DNA of 64,000 nucleotides from Methylorubrum populi (lineage in GTDB: Bacteria > Pseudomonadota > Alphaproteobacteria > Rhizobiales > Beijerinckiaceae): the NCBI RefSeq assembly GCF_002355515.1, contig NZ_AP014809.1, forward strand, positions 4,798,501-4,862,500, in the 5' to 3' direction. The notes beneath the pieces were generated by a model. It made no database searches, was not told the DNA's origin, and saw nothing but the letters and a program-made list of their open reading frames with translations. The position numbers were made by a program, and so were the translations under genes. This document shows positions 43,612-52,616 of this stretch, piece by piece. Numbering within the stretch: the stretch's first letter is position 1; each line of letters begins with the position of its first letter.

Positions 43612-46323
43612 ATGGACGATGGACTTTTCCTGAGTGCGGTGCTGATCGCGCTGGCGCTTGCCCTGTCCGGTCCGGCGGGCCTGCTGCTGGCGCTGCGGCA
43701 GCGGCACCGGATTCAGGTTCTGGAGCGGCGTCTCGCGCTGGTGGAGGCGCGTCCGATCGCCGGCCCCGCGCCGATGCCGGCCCCGATCCCGGCGTCCTCC
43801 GCGCCGCCGGCCCCTGTGCCCGAGCCGCCCCGCCCGGAGAGGTCGCCGGAGACGTCGCCGAAGCCTTCGCCCGAGCCGCCGCCGCGCGGCGCCGTCCCGG
43901 CCATGGCGCCGGGCCGGCCGGCATCCGCCTCCTCCCCCTCCCCTGCCCCGTCCATCGAGGAGCGCTTCGGCACCCGCTGGACCGTCTGGGTCGGCGGCCT
44001 CGCTTTGGCCTTCGGCGCGGTGCTGCTTGTGCGCTACTCGGCCGAGCGCGGCCTGTTCGGACCGGGCGTACGGATCGCCGGCGGTTTCGCCCTCGCCTTC
44101 GGCCTCATCGGGCTCGGTGAGGTTCTCAGACGGCGCCTGCGCGGGGCCGAGCCGATGCCCTCGATCTGGCCCGACGTTCCGGCCATGGTCACCGCCGCCG
44201 GCACCGTCGGCCTGTTCGGAGCGGTCTACGCCGCGCACGCGCTCTACGGCTTCATCGGACCGGGCCTCGCCTTCGCCGGGCTGGCCGTGACGGGCCTCGC
44301 AGCGATGGTGGCCGCCCTGCTGCACGGGCCGGCCCTGGCCGGGATCGGCATTGTCGGGGCGCTGGCCACGCCCCTCCTCGTCGGCGGCGGGGGCACCAGC
44401 CTGTGGCCGCTCGCCCTCTACCTGCCGGTGGTGGCCGGCAGCGCCTACGCCTTCGCCTGGCTGAAGGGCTGGCGGGCGCTCGCGGTGTCGGCCGGTCTCG
44501 GCGCGGCGGTCTGGGCCCTGTTCCTCACGATTCTACCCGGAGAGGGCGCGGCCGTCCACGCCCACCTCGTTCTGCAGCAGGCGCTGGCGGTGCTCGTTCT
44601 CGCCGTTTTGCCGGGGCGCGGCGTGCCCGACGGGCAGGCGCGGCTCGACCGCTTCGCCACCCTCGCGCTCGCGGCGGCGGCCGGCGTGGCGCTGGCGGTG
44701 CTCGGCGGGACGGCTTCCGACGGCAACGACCTGAGCTGGGCGGCTGCCGCCCTGGCCGCGACCGTGCTGCCCGCGCTCGCGGGTCTCGTCGCCGCGCCTG
44801 CCGCCGCGGGCAGCGCCATCGCGGCCCTGACCCTCGCGGGGGCCCTGATGCTCTGGCCGCAGGCGGCGGACCCCACGGGCATCCCCTTCTTCCTCCTCTG
44901 GTACGGCGTCGAGAATCCCGGTCTGCTGATCGGGCTGGCCGCGGCCGGTTCGCTCGCGGTCACCGCTCTCGGCGCGCTGCGGCTCCTGGGCGGCAGCCGG
45001 CTGCCCTATCCCACGGCGCTGAGCTTCGCCGCCGGGGCGGCGGCGCCACTCGCGGCGCTCGCGATCGCGGATCTGCGGATCGCGGGCGGGGCGGTGGCGC
45101 CGGGCTTCGCCGCCGCCGCGGGGATCCTGGCCGCGGGGTTCTGCGGGCTCGCCGCCCTGTGCCGGCGCCAGGGCGAGCAAACCCCCTCCCCGGCTCTGGC
45201 GCTCGGGCTCGGCGCCTTCGCGGCGGCGGCGGTGGCGAACCTGTGCCTCGGCCTCGTCTTCGCCCTCTCGGGCGGCTCGCTGACACCGGCCCTGGCCGGG
45301 GCGGCCCTCGCCACGGCCCTGATCGCGCGGCGCCTCGACATCCCGGCCCTGCGCTGGTGCGTGGCCGGGCTCGCCGTCATCGTCGCCGCCCGGCTCGCCT
45401 GGGATCCGGCCCTGATCCGGGGGGATCTGTCGCGTACGCCGATCCTCAACGGCCTCTTGACCGCCTACGGCCTGCCGGCCCTCTGCTTCGGCCTCGCCGC
45501 CCGGGCGATCCGCTGGCCGGCGCGCCCGGCGGACATCCCGGAACAGGTGGCGCAGGCCTTGAGCCTGCTCCTCTCGGCCCTGTTCGTCTTCCTCGAGATC
45601 CGTCACGCGCTCCATGGCGGCCGCCTGTCCGAGCCCGGCACGAGCGTGCTGGAACAGGGGCTGACGACGCTGACCGCCCTCGGCTTCTCGCTGGTGCTGA
45701 CGCGGTTCTCCGGACCCTCGGCCTCACCGGTGATCCGCTTCGGCGGGCTCGCTTTCGCCTGCCTCGCCCTGATCCAGGGCGCCCTCGGCCTCGGGCTCGC
45801 CGCGAACCCCCTCCTGACCGACGAGCCGGTCGCGGGCGGGCTCATCGTGAACGACGCCGTGCTCGCCTACGCCCTGCCGGCGGCGGCGGCCTTCGCGCTG
45901 GCGCGGGCGGCGCGAGACGTGCGGCCGGTCTGGTTCGTGCGGATGGCGGGCGGCCTCGGACTGGCCCTGAGCTTCCTCGCCCTGTGCCTCGCCGTAAGAC
46001 ACGGCTTTCAGGGCGAGCGGCTCGGACTCGACCGCGAGACCGGACAGGCCGAGTGGTACGCCTACTCGGCGGCGTGGCTCGGTCTCGGCCTCGCCGCCCT
46101 CGGCTACGGCATCCTGCGCGGCTCGGCCACCGCGCGTCTGGCCTCCGCCGTGCTCGTGGGGCTGGCCACGCTCAAGGTGTTCCTGCTCGACCTCTCGGGA
46201 CTGGAGGGGCCGCTGCGGGCCCTGTCCTTCCTCGGGCTCGGCGCCTGCCTGATCGGCATCGGCCTCGTTTACCAGCGCCTCGTCTTCGCGCCGGCACCGA
46301 GAACGGCGGCACCCGAGGTCTGA
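43612..46323 (+). CDS. DUF2339 multi-pass membrane protein
   Basis: A 903-residue protein. A first membrane helix is followed by a short coiled segment and a Pro-rich linker (45-115). The conserved entry RFGTRWTVWVGGLALAFGAVLLVRYSAERGLFGP marks DUF2339. About 25 hydrophobic helices then fill the rest. The family is found across proteobacteria and its function is unknown; a role in the envelope is suggested by the topology only. ATG 43612. The gene stands alone, and its 3' side has no gene for 430 nt. Confidence 0.9.
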   Translation: MDDGLFLSAVLIALALALSGPAGLLLALRQRHRIQVLERRLALVEARPIAGPAPMPAPIPASSAPPAPVPEPPRPERSPETSPKPSPEPPPRGAVPAMAPGRPASASSPSPAPSIEERFGTRWTVWVGGLALAFGAVLLVRYSAERGLFGPGVRIAGGFALAFGLIGLGEVLRRRLRGAEPMPSIWPDVPAMVTAAGTVGLFGAVYAAHALYGFIGPGLAFAGLAVTGLAAMVAALLHGPALAGIGIVGALATPLLVGGGGTSLWPLALYLPVVAGSAYAFAWLKGWRALAVSAGLGAAVWALFLTILPGEGAAVHAHLVLQQALAVLVLAVLPGRGVPDGQARLDRFATLALAAAAGVALAVLGGTASDGNDLSWAAAALAATVLPALAGLVAAPAAAGSAIAALTLAGALMLWPQAADPTGIPFFLLWYGVENPGLLIGLAAAGSLAVTALGALRLLGGSRLPYPTALSFAAGAAAPLAALAIADLRIAGGAVAPGFAAAAGILAAGFCGLAALCRRQGEQTPSPALALGLGAFAAAAVANLCLGLVFALSGGSLTPALAGAALATALIARRLDIPALRWCVAGLAVIVAARLAWDPALIRGDLSRTPILNGLLTAYGLPALCFGLAARAIRWPARPADIPEQVAQALSLLLSALFVFLEIRHALHGGRLSEPGTSVLEQGLTTLTALGFSLVLTRFSGPSASPVIRFGGLAFACLALIQGALGLGLAANPLLTDEPVAGGLIVNDAVLAYALPAAAAFALARAARDVRPVWFVRMAGGLGLALSFLALCLAVRHGFQGERLGLDRETGQAEWYAYSAAWLGLGLAALGYGILRGSATARLASAVLVGLATLKVFLLDLSGLEGPLRALSFLGLGACLIGIGLVYQRLVFAPAPRTAAPEV

Positions 46324-46753
46324 GAGCGGTCCCGTTCCGGAACGGTGGCCGTTCCCGGCATTGACCTTCGGCTAACCGGTCGCGGTCATTCTGCGGGGGA
46401 GCCACGTTGCGTATCGGCTCGGTCGTGCGAACGACACCCCCCGCCGTCCCGGCTTGGACGGCGGGGCCGCCAGACCCGCGATGGCGCGTCAAAGCACGGC
46501 GCCGTAGCCGCCGAAGCAGCGGGCTCCGCGGAACCGAACACGTTCGATCTCCCATCGACAGTCTCCTCCGGCTCCGGCCCGCACACGACAGCTGCCGCGT
46601 CGGGGCGTCGCGGAGCGGAACAGGGCCGAGGGCCGGCGTCTTCCCTGGACGAGCCGGCGCCCTCGCGCGGCCGCATCGTCCGGACCGGGCCGCCTTGAAC
46701 GGGCGGACCGCCGATCCGGAGGGTGCCGTGAACCCATCGCGAAGGATTCGTGC
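46324..46753. other. Intergenic region with an 11-bp hairpin
   Basis: 430 nt without a supported gene. CCCCGCCGTCC (46439-46449) and GGACGGCGGGG (46456-46466) form a perfect 11-bp stem with a 6-nt loop, 116 nt after the DUF2339 stop. No T tract follows, so it may be a rho-assisted terminator or a transcript-end stabiliser. Confidence 0.5.
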
Positions 46754-47233
46754 ATGCCCCGTCGTTCGACCCGCCTCCGCATCCCGGCCGTCCTGCTCGC
46801 CGCCGTGACCGGCCTCGCGCTGCCGGCCGCCGCGCAGGCACAAGGCCAGGGAAAGCCGCTGCCGCCGCCCGCCAGCGATGCGATGCCGTCGATCGAGCTG
46901 ACCGTCGAGATGCGCGACGGCCATCCCGTCTGCCTGCCGATGGAGCTGCGTCTGCCGGCCGACACCAACGTGGCGCTCAACGTGGTGAGCCGGGCCGACC
47001 AGCCGGTGACGATCACCATGCCGGGTCAATTCGAGAATGGCCGCGTGCTGCACGCCGACGGCGATCTCGTCCATGTGGCGAGCGAGAAGGGCTACACGGT
47101 CAAGCGGGAAGGGCGCGGGCAGCTGCGCCTGCGCACGGTCTCGGCCGGCGAGAAGTCCTTCGCCTGCACCGGCGCCAACAGCCGGAGCAACCCCTCCGAG
47201 GGCAAGGTGATCCTGACCCCGCCCGCGGGCTGA
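46754..47233 (+). CDS. Exported cupredoxin-like hypothetical protein
   Basis: 159 residues with a clear signal peptide (RLRIPAVLLAAVTGLALPAAAQA, cleavage near residue 29). The rest is predicted beta-rich (SIELTVEMRDGHPVCLPMELRLPAD, then GEKSFACTGANS). It resembles small periplasmic cupredoxin-like folds, and two Cys may form a disulfide. I see no full copper-ligand set (His-Cys-His-Met). ATG 46754. Function unknown. Confidence 0.75.
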   Translation: MPRRSTRLRIPAVLLAAVTGLALPAAAQAQGQGKPLPPPASDAMPSIELTVEMRDGHPVCLPMELRLPADTNVALNVVSRADQPVTITMPGQFENGRVLHADGDLVHVASEKGYTVKREGRGQLRLRTVSAGEKSFACTGANSRSNPSEGKVILTPPAG

Positions 47234-47644
47234 GGCCCCCTAGCGGGGCAGTATCGCGGCAGTTTGCGGGGACGATTTGATCCCTGCTCGACCGAAGCGG
47301 AGACCGTATCGGCAGGATCGGCCGCCCCGCGCGACGCCGGAGCGGAGCCGGAATCCGCCGTCCCGAAGGAAACGGAAGGATCCGGGATGCGACCGCACCC
47401 GGCAAGACTTGACCGCGAGGTCTGACCACGCGGCTCGGCGTTGAGGTTGACGATGAAGCCTGCGATGAGGCTTAGAGTGTCTTTCGCAAAACTCCCGACC
47501 TCTCACGTTTGTCGCTCGGGCGACGACGGCGCGGCGGGCGTTTCGTGAGCGATACCGAGCAGACCCCATCCCCCATCCATGGTTGGGAGCGACGATCCAA
47601 TCCCCCCGTCGCGGCGTGGATCCGGATCAGAGGACAGAGGACGC
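47234..47644. other. Intergenic region, no gene seen
   Basis: 411 nt, moderately G+C-rich, with no clear repeat or terminator. The stretch 47470-47500 (GAGTGTCTTTCGCAAAACTCC) is the least G+C-rich and may hold the promoter of the next gene. Confidence 0.4.
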
Positions 47645-48034
47645 ATGGCGAAGCCGGGGGACGACGACGAGCAGGCCATCGACCGCCTGACCCTGTACAT
47701 GCTCAAGGAGACCTATTGCGCGGCCGCGGGCGCCCTGAGGCGGATGAATCCGTCGGCGGCCGAGGCGCTGTTCCAGGCCTTCGAGCGGCAGATCGCCGAC
47801 GCGCTCCAGCGCATGCACGCCCACCGCTCGGAAGGGCCGGATTCGACCGCCATCGCCCTGGCGGTCGGTGACCGTATCGCCGAGATCCTCGATCAGGCCC
47901 ACCGCCGCCAGTTCGAGCCCGCGGTCGCGCCGGGGCCTGAGGATCGCAGCCTCAAGGCCGTGCGGGAGGCGGGCATCTCCAGCGAGGCAGTCGAGATCCT
48001 GGCAGACCTCCAGCGCCGCTTCCCCGCGTCCTGA
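47645..48034 (+). CDS. Hypothetical helical protein
   Basis: 129 residues from ATG 47645, preceded by GAGGACAGAGGA. It is mainly helical: DEQAIDRLTLYMLKETYCAAAGALRRMN, then EALFQAFERQIADALQRMHAH, then EAVEILADLQRRFP. The protein is acidic and soluble. No domain is recognised; it could be a regulatory or phasin-like helical protein. It converges with the MFS transporter gene. Confidence 0.7.
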   Translation: MAKPGDDDEQAIDRLTLYMLKETYCAAAGALRRMNPSAAEALFQAFERQIADALQRMHAHRSEGPDSTAIALAVGDRIAEILDQAHRRQFEPAVAPGPEDRSLKAVREAGISSEAVEILADLQRRFPAS

Positions 48035-48145
48035 GCCTCTCGCCCGTCGTCCGCACGACCTTGCGGACACCGACGACCGAGCGAGAGATGCGGCGGTGGA
48101 CACCCGGCTCCGTCGCCGCCGGAGCGGCGACGGAGGGGATTGCTG

Positions 48146-49447
48146 CTACTCCGCCGGCACCGCCCGCGGCGTCAGGGGCGTGGGCTCGTCCTCGAACGGA
48201 CGCTCGGGATGCATGGTGAAGGCGAGGCCGGCGCCGAGCAGCAGCAGGCCGATCGAGCCCGCGAACGGCAGGATCCAGTTGCCGGTGAGGTCCACGATCA
48301 GGCCGAAGGTGAGCGGCGAGACGATCGCCGCGAAGGCCGAGCCGAAATTCATCAGCCCGCTCGCCGTGCCGGCATATTGGGGCGCGATGTCCATCGGCAC
48401 CGACCAGATCGGGCCGATCACCAGTTCGAGGAAGAAGAACCCGCCGCTGAGCAGCAGCGCCACCAGGGTCAGTTCCTTGGTGAAGAACACGCCGGCGAGG
48501 CAGGCGGCGGCGCCCAGCATGCCGAGGCAGATCACGTTGCGGCGCGCCTTCTGCAGGTCGCCGGTCTTCTTCAGGATGCGGTCGGAGACCACACCGCCCA
48601 AAGTGTCGCCGACGACGCCCGCGAAGAACACGCCCGAGGCGAACAGGGCCGAGTTCTTGATGTCGAGGCCGTAGCCGTCCTTGAAGAACGAGGGCAGCCA
48701 GTTGAGGTAGAGCCACAGCGACCAGCCGTAGCAGAAATAGGTCAGCGTGACGGGGGCCATGCGCGGTACGAGCCGGCGCCACGGCACGGGGGGCTTGGCC
48801 ACGGGCTTGGCCGTGCGGTCGCGGATCGCCAGCCGCTCCAGATCCTCGCCGGTGATGCCCTTATGCTCGCGCGGATCGTCGCGGTAGTAGAACGCCCAGA
48901 CCAGCACCCAGGCGAAGCTGACGATGCCGAGGACGACGAAGGCGCCGCGCCAGCCGACATAGGCCATCATCAGGACGACGAGCGGCGGCGTCACCGCGTT
49001 GCCGAAACGGGCGAACGAGTGGGTGATGCCCTGCGCGAAGCCGCGCTGGTCCTTGGCCACCCAGGACTGCATGGCGCGCGTCGCGGTGGGGAAGGTCGCG
49101 CCCTCGCCGAAGCCCAGCGCGAAGCGGGCGAGGAACAGCGAGACCACACCGCCGACGAAGCCGGTCGCCACCGTCGCCGCCGCCCAGATCAGGCCGCAGA
49201 TGAGCAGGGTGCGCCGCGCCCCCCACTTGTCGGCCATGGCGCCGCCGATGATCTGGAACACCGCGTAGGGGTAGGCGAAGGCCGAGAAGACGAGGCCGAG
49301 TTCGGTGTTGCTGAGGCCGAGTTCGCCCTTGATCGCCGGGCCGGCGGTGCCGACGTTGACCCGGTCGACATAGGTGATGAAGTACATCAGGCAGAGCAGG
49401 AACAGCACCATGCCCGGCGCCGTCACGCGGCGTGGGATCGTGATCAT
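48146..49447 (-). CDS. MFS transporter, anion:cation symporter (ACS) family
   Basis: A 433-residue, 12-helix major-facilitator protein. The opening FLLCLMYFITYVDRVNVGTAGPAI and the loop motif GGAMADKWGARR identify the ACS family, which imports organic anions such as glucarate, galactonate or phthalate. It follows the aminotransferase by 89 nt in the same direction. It may bring in the acid that the neighbouring aminotransferase, isomerase and oxidase process. The actual substrate is unknown. Confidence 0.9.
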   Translation of the reverse strand: MITIPRRVTAPGMVLFLLCLMYFITYVDRVNVGTAGPAIKGELGLSNTELGLVFSAFAYPYAVFQIIGGAMADKWGARRTLLICGLIWAAATVATGFVGGVVSLFLARFALGFGEGATFPTATRAMQSWVAKDQRGFAQGITHSFARFGNAVTPPLVVLMMAYVGWRGAFVVLGIVSFAWVLVWAFYYRDDPREHKGITGEDLERLAIRDRTAKPVAKPPVPWRRLVPRMAPVTLTYFCYGWSLWLYLNWLPSFFKDGYGLDIKNSALFASGVFFAGVVGDTLGGVVSDRILKKTGDLQKARRNVICLGMLGAAACLAGVFFTKELTLVALLLSGGFFFLELVIGPIWSVPMDIAPQYAGTASGLMNFGSAFAAIVSPLTFGLIVDLTGNWILPFAGSIGLLLLGAGLAFTMHPERPFEDEPTPLTPRAVPAE

Positions 49448-49536
49448 CGGGGTTTCCTCTGGATTTTTGGGCTATCGCCCCGGGCCCCGCATCTGATGCG
49501 CGGCTTGGCCCGGGGCGTCGGCGTCTTGGAAACGGA

Positions 49537-50712
49537 TCAGCCGTCGAGGCCGGAGCGCAGGCTCGCCATGGCGGCGAGCACGCCGCCGCGCTGGTGCGGC
49601 ACGCCGGCCGCCGCCAGCCCCATCTCGACGCCGGACAGGGCGCCCATCAGGGTCAGGTCGTTGGTCTCGCCGAGATGGCCGATGCGGAAGATCTTGTCGG
49701 AGAGCTTCGACAGCCCGGCGCCGAGCGACATGTCGAACTTCTCGAGCACCAGGGCGCGGAAGGCGTCCGCGCCCTTGCCCTCGGGCATCATCACTGCGGT
49801 GAGCACCGGCGAGTACTCGTCCGGGTTCCGGCACAGCACTTCGAGTCCCCAGGCCTCGACCGCGGCGCGGGTCGCGGCGGCGAGCCGCTGGTGGCGGGCG
49901 AAGACGTTGTCGAGCCCCTCCTCCAGCATCATCGCCACCGCCTCGCGCAGGCCGTAGAGCAGGTTGGTGGCGGGCGTGTAGGGGAAGTAGCCGTTGGCGT
50001 TGGGCTTCAGCATCTCCTCCCAGTCCCAGTAGGAGCGGGGAAGGTTGTTGGACCGGCCCGCCGCCCGCGCCTTGTCCGAGATCGCGGTGAAGCCGAGGCC
50101 CGGCGGCAGCATCAGCCCCTTCTGCGAGCCGCTGACGGTGACGTCGACGCCCCACTCGTCGTGGCGGTAATCGACCGAGCCGAGCGAGGAGATGGTGTCG
50201 ACCAGAAGCAGGGCCGGGTGGCCGGCGGCATCGATCGCCTCGCGGATCGCCGGGATGCGGCTCGTCACGCCGGTGGAGGTCTCGTTGTGGACCACCATCA
50301 CCGCCTTGAAGGTGTGGCCGCGATCCTCCGCGAGCTTGGCCTCGACCTGGGCCGGATCGACGCCGTGGCGCCAGTCGCCGGGCACGAACTCGACCTCGAT
50401 GCCCCAGCGCGCCGCCATCTGCCGCCACAGGGTGGCGAAGTGGCCGGTCTCGAACATCAGCACTCGGTCGCCGGAGGAGAGCGTGTTGACGATCGTCGCC
50501 TCCCAGGCCCCCGTGCCCGAGCCCGGATAGATCACCACCGGACCCTTGGTGCGGAAGATGGTGCGGCAGCCCTCGAGCACCTCGCGTCCGAGCGCGCCGA
50601 ATTCCGGCCCGCGGTGGTCGATCACCTGCCGGTCCATGGCGCGCAGCACACGCTCGGGCACCGGGCTCGGCCCCGGGATGTGCAGGAAGTGTCGTCCGGT
50701 GCGGCTCGTCAT
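49537..50712 (-). CDS. Class V aminotransferase (serine/alanine-glyoxylate type)
   Basis: 391 residues, fold type I PLP enzyme. The start is ATG 50710-50712 with GGAGG 5 nt upstream. LHIPGPSPVPERVLRAM is the family entry, GSGTGAWEA binds PLP phosphate, and the catalytic Lys lies in VSGSQKGLMLPPGL. IFRIGHLGETNDLTLMGAL is the C-terminal arginine-containing motif. Homologues interconvert serine, alanine or ureidoglycine with glyoxylate to hydroxypyruvate or pyruvate. It is not beside serine-cycle genes, so it is probably a second, catabolic paralogue. It diverges from gntR across a 152-nt gap that contains a candidate operator. Confidence 0.92.
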   Translation of the reverse strand: MTSRTGRHFLHIPGPSPVPERVLRAMDRQVIDHRGPEFGALGREVLEGCRTIFRTKGPVVIYPGSGTGAWEATIVNTLSSGDRVLMFETGHFATLWRQMAARWGIEVEFVPGDWRHGVDPAQVEAKLAEDRGHTFKAVMVVHNETSTGVTSRIPAIREAIDAAGHPALLLVDTISSLGSVDYRHDEWGVDVTVSGSQKGLMLPPGLGFTAISDKARAAGRSNNLPRSYWDWEEMLKPNANGYFPYTPATNLLYGLREAVAMMLEEGLDNVFARHQRLAAATRAAVEAWGLEVLCRNPDEYSPVLTAVMMPEGKGADAFRALVLEKFDMSLGAGLSKLSDKIFRIGHLGETNDLTLMGALSGVEMGLAAAGVPHQRGGVLAAMASLRSGLDG

Positions 50713-50779
50713 GGTTCCTCCCGTTCGGCCGGATGCCGGGCGTTTCACGCTGCGCCCGATCGTTTCATCCCGCCAGATT

Positions 50780-50787
50780 TGCATTCA
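50780..50787. promoter_or_regulatory. Candidate GntR operator, site A
   Basis: TGCATTCA lies in the AT-rich stretch between the divergent aminotransferase and gntR genes, 68 nt and 78 nt from their starts. It matches, in inverse orientation, the TGAATGCA at 51690 and, with one change, the TGAATTCA at 56587. Confidence 0.5.
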
Positions 50788-50864
50788 TTTTTGATTGAGA
50801 CAAGAAGTATCATGCCTTCAATCATCCCATCGACGGCGATCGAGCCCGCTGCTACCAATCCGTC

Positions 50865-51668
50865 ATGACCTCCGCCACGATTCCCGCCGTGATACACGCC
50901 GAAGGCGAATCGGGGGGCGCGGACCGTCCGATCCCCCTCCCCGCCGGGCGTTCGGCCGGATCGCCCGCCAAACCCCGGGAAAACCTCGTGCATTCCCTTC
51001 ACGACGAGGTGTTGGCACGACTGCGCGACTTCATCGTCGAGGGCAATCTGGCGCCCGGCGCCCGGGTGCCCGAGCGCCTCCTGTGCGAGCGCTTCGGCAT
51101 CTCGCGCACCCCCCTGCGCGAGGCCCTGAAGGTGCTGGCCTCGGAGGGGCTGATAGACCTGCTGCCGAACCGCGGCGCCCGGGTCCGCCGGATCGGTGAG
51201 CGGGAGATCGTCGAGCTGTTCGACGTGATGGGCGGGTTGGAGTCCCTGGCCGGTCGGCTCGCCTGCGAGCGCATCTCGAGCGAGGCCTATGCCGAGATCG
51301 AACGGCTCCACCACGACATGTACGGCCACTACCTGCGGCGCGACCTGCACGGCTACTTCACCTGCAACCAGGCGATCCACGACCGCATCGTGCAGGCGGC
51401 CGACAACGCGGCCCTGAGCGCCGCCTACGCGAGCTTCGCGGGGCGCCTGCGGCGGGCGCGCTACTCGGCCAATCTCGACGCCAACCGGGACCGCTGGGGC
51501 GAGGCGATGCGCGAGCATGAGGAGATCCTCGACGCCCTGCGCCGCCGGGCCGGGGCGGAACTCAGCGACATCCTGTTCCGCCACCTGCGCAACAAGCGGA
51601 AGGCCGCCGCCGATCGCGAGGCCGCGGCGCCGGCCCTCGGCGAGATCGTCGTCGGCGAGAGTGCCTGA
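50865..51668 (+). CDS. GntR-family (FadR/FCD) transcription regulator
   Basis: 267 residues. The winged HTH is VLARLRDFIVEGNLAPGARVPERLLCERFGISRTPLREALKVLASEGLI (about 50-100) and the FCD effector domain follows, with HDMYGHYLRRDL...NQAIHDRIV and the metal-binding His pattern. The N-terminal 40 residues are unstructured. It sits between the divergent aminotransferase and the hydroxypyruvate isomerase (54 nt downstream) and is the likely local repressor. Its ligand is probably a small carboxylic acid. Confidence 0.93.
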   Translation: MTSATIPAVIHAEGESGGADRPIPLPAGRSAGSPAKPRENLVHSLHDEVLARLRDFIVEGNLAPGARVPERLLCERFGISRTPLREALKVLASEGLIDLLPNRGARVRRIGEREIVELFDVMGGLESLAGRLACERISSEAYAEIERLHHDMYGHYLRRDLHGYFTCNQAIHDRIVQAADNAALSAAYASFAGRLRRARYSANLDANRDRWGEAMREHEEILDALRRRAGAELSDILFRHLRNKRKAAADREAAAPALGEIVVGESA

Positions 51669-51689
51669 CGCCCGCATCTCCATCATTTT

Positions 51690-51697
51690 TGAATGCA
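51690..51697. promoter_or_regulatory. Candidate GntR operator, site B
   Basis: CATTTTTGAATGCAT lies 26 nt upstream of the chosen start of hydroxypyruvate isomerase, in a T-rich patch unlike its surroundings. Core TGAATGCA. An alternative ATG at 51693 lies inside this site, a reason to prefer the ATG at 51723. Confidence 0.5.
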
Positions 51698-51722
51698 TCT
51701 TGCGCGACCGAACGGCTCGTTT

Positions 51723-52499
51723 ATGCCCCGCTTCGCTGCCAATCTGAGCCTTCTGTTCATGGAGGTGCCGCTGCTCGATCGGTTCGCGGCGGCCCGCGCC
51801 GCCGGGTTCGCGGCGGTGGAGATGCAGTTTCCCTATGCCGAGGCGAAGGCGGCGCTGGCCGCGCGCCTCACCGAGACCGGCCTGCCGCTGGTGCTGCACA
51901 ACCTGCCCCCCGGCGACTGGGCCGCGGGCGAGCGCGGCATCGCCGCCCTGCCCGGCCGTGAGGCCGAATTCCGCGACGGGGTGGCGCGGGCGATCGACTA
52001 TGCCGGGGCGCTCGGATGCCGGCAGCTCAACTGCCTCGCCGGCCTCGCGCCGCCGGAGGTCGAGCCGGCCCGCCTTCGCGCGACGCTCACCGAGAATCTC
52101 GCCTACGCCGCCGATGCGCTGGGCCGTGCGGGCATCCGCCTGTTGATCGAGCCGATCAACGACCGCGACATGCCGGGCTTCGTCCTGAACCGCCTCGCGG
52201 ACTCGGCGGCGGTGATCGAGGCGGTGGGGTCCGACAACCTGTTCATCCAGGCCGATCTCTACCACATGGCGACAATGGGCGAGGACCTTGCGGGGAGCCT
52301 CGAAGGCCATCGCGCCCGCATCGCCCATGTCCAGATTGCCGACGCCCCCGGCCGCCACGAGCCCGGCACCGGCCGCATCGATTTCTCCGCCGCCTTCGCG
52401 ACCCTCGACCGCCTCGGCTACGACGGGTTCATCGGCTGCGAATACCTGCCCGCCTCCGGCACCGCGGCGGGGCTCGGCTGGATGACGGCCTATCGCTGA
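51723..52499 (+). CDS. hyi: Hydroxypyruvate isomerase family TIM-barrel protein
   Basis: 258 residues of the AP-endonuclease-2/xylose-isomerase-like barrel: MPRFAANLSLLFMEVPLLDRFAAARAAGF is the Hyi entry. Metal-binding Glu in VEMQFP, LLIEPIN and ADLYHM, His in IAHVQIADAPGRHEPGTG, and GCEY follow. Hyi converts hydroxypyruvate to tartronate semialdehyde; related proteins isomerise other 2-keto sugar acids. It follows gntR and stands in the same putative regulon as the aminotransferase. Confidence 0.9.
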   Translation: MPRFAANLSLLFMEVPLLDRFAAARAAGFAAVEMQFPYAEAKAALAARLTETGLPLVLHNLPPGDWAAGERGIAALPGREAEFRDGVARAIDYAGALGCRQLNCLAGLAPPEVEPARLRATLTENLAYAADALGRAGIRLLIEPINDRDMPGFVLNRLADSAAVIEAVGSDNLFIQADLYHMATMGEDLAGSLEGHRARIAHVQIADAPGRHEPGTGRIDFSAAFATLDRLGYDGFIGCEYLPASGTAAGLGWMTAYR

Positions 52500-52510
52500 A
52501 GATTGTGTGA

Positions 52511-52612
52511 TCCCAAAGGGATCATCCCTTCGGCGGGGCGCCGGGGCAGAGCCCCGGCTTGTCTCCAGGGCTCTGCCCTGGACCCGCGAAAGGACTCGTC
52601 CTTTCGAAACCT
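52511..52612. repeat. Dispersed hairpin repeat, second copy
   Basis: Consecutive hairpins, including CCGGGGCAGAGCCCCGG, CCAGGGCTCTGCCCTGG and GAAAGGACTCGTCCTTTC. The block GGGTCCAGGGC...GAAAGG matches 21526-21576 in inverse orientation. It lies between the converging isomerase and SDR genes and may also terminate both. Confidence 0.8.
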
Positions 52613-52616
52613 GCGA

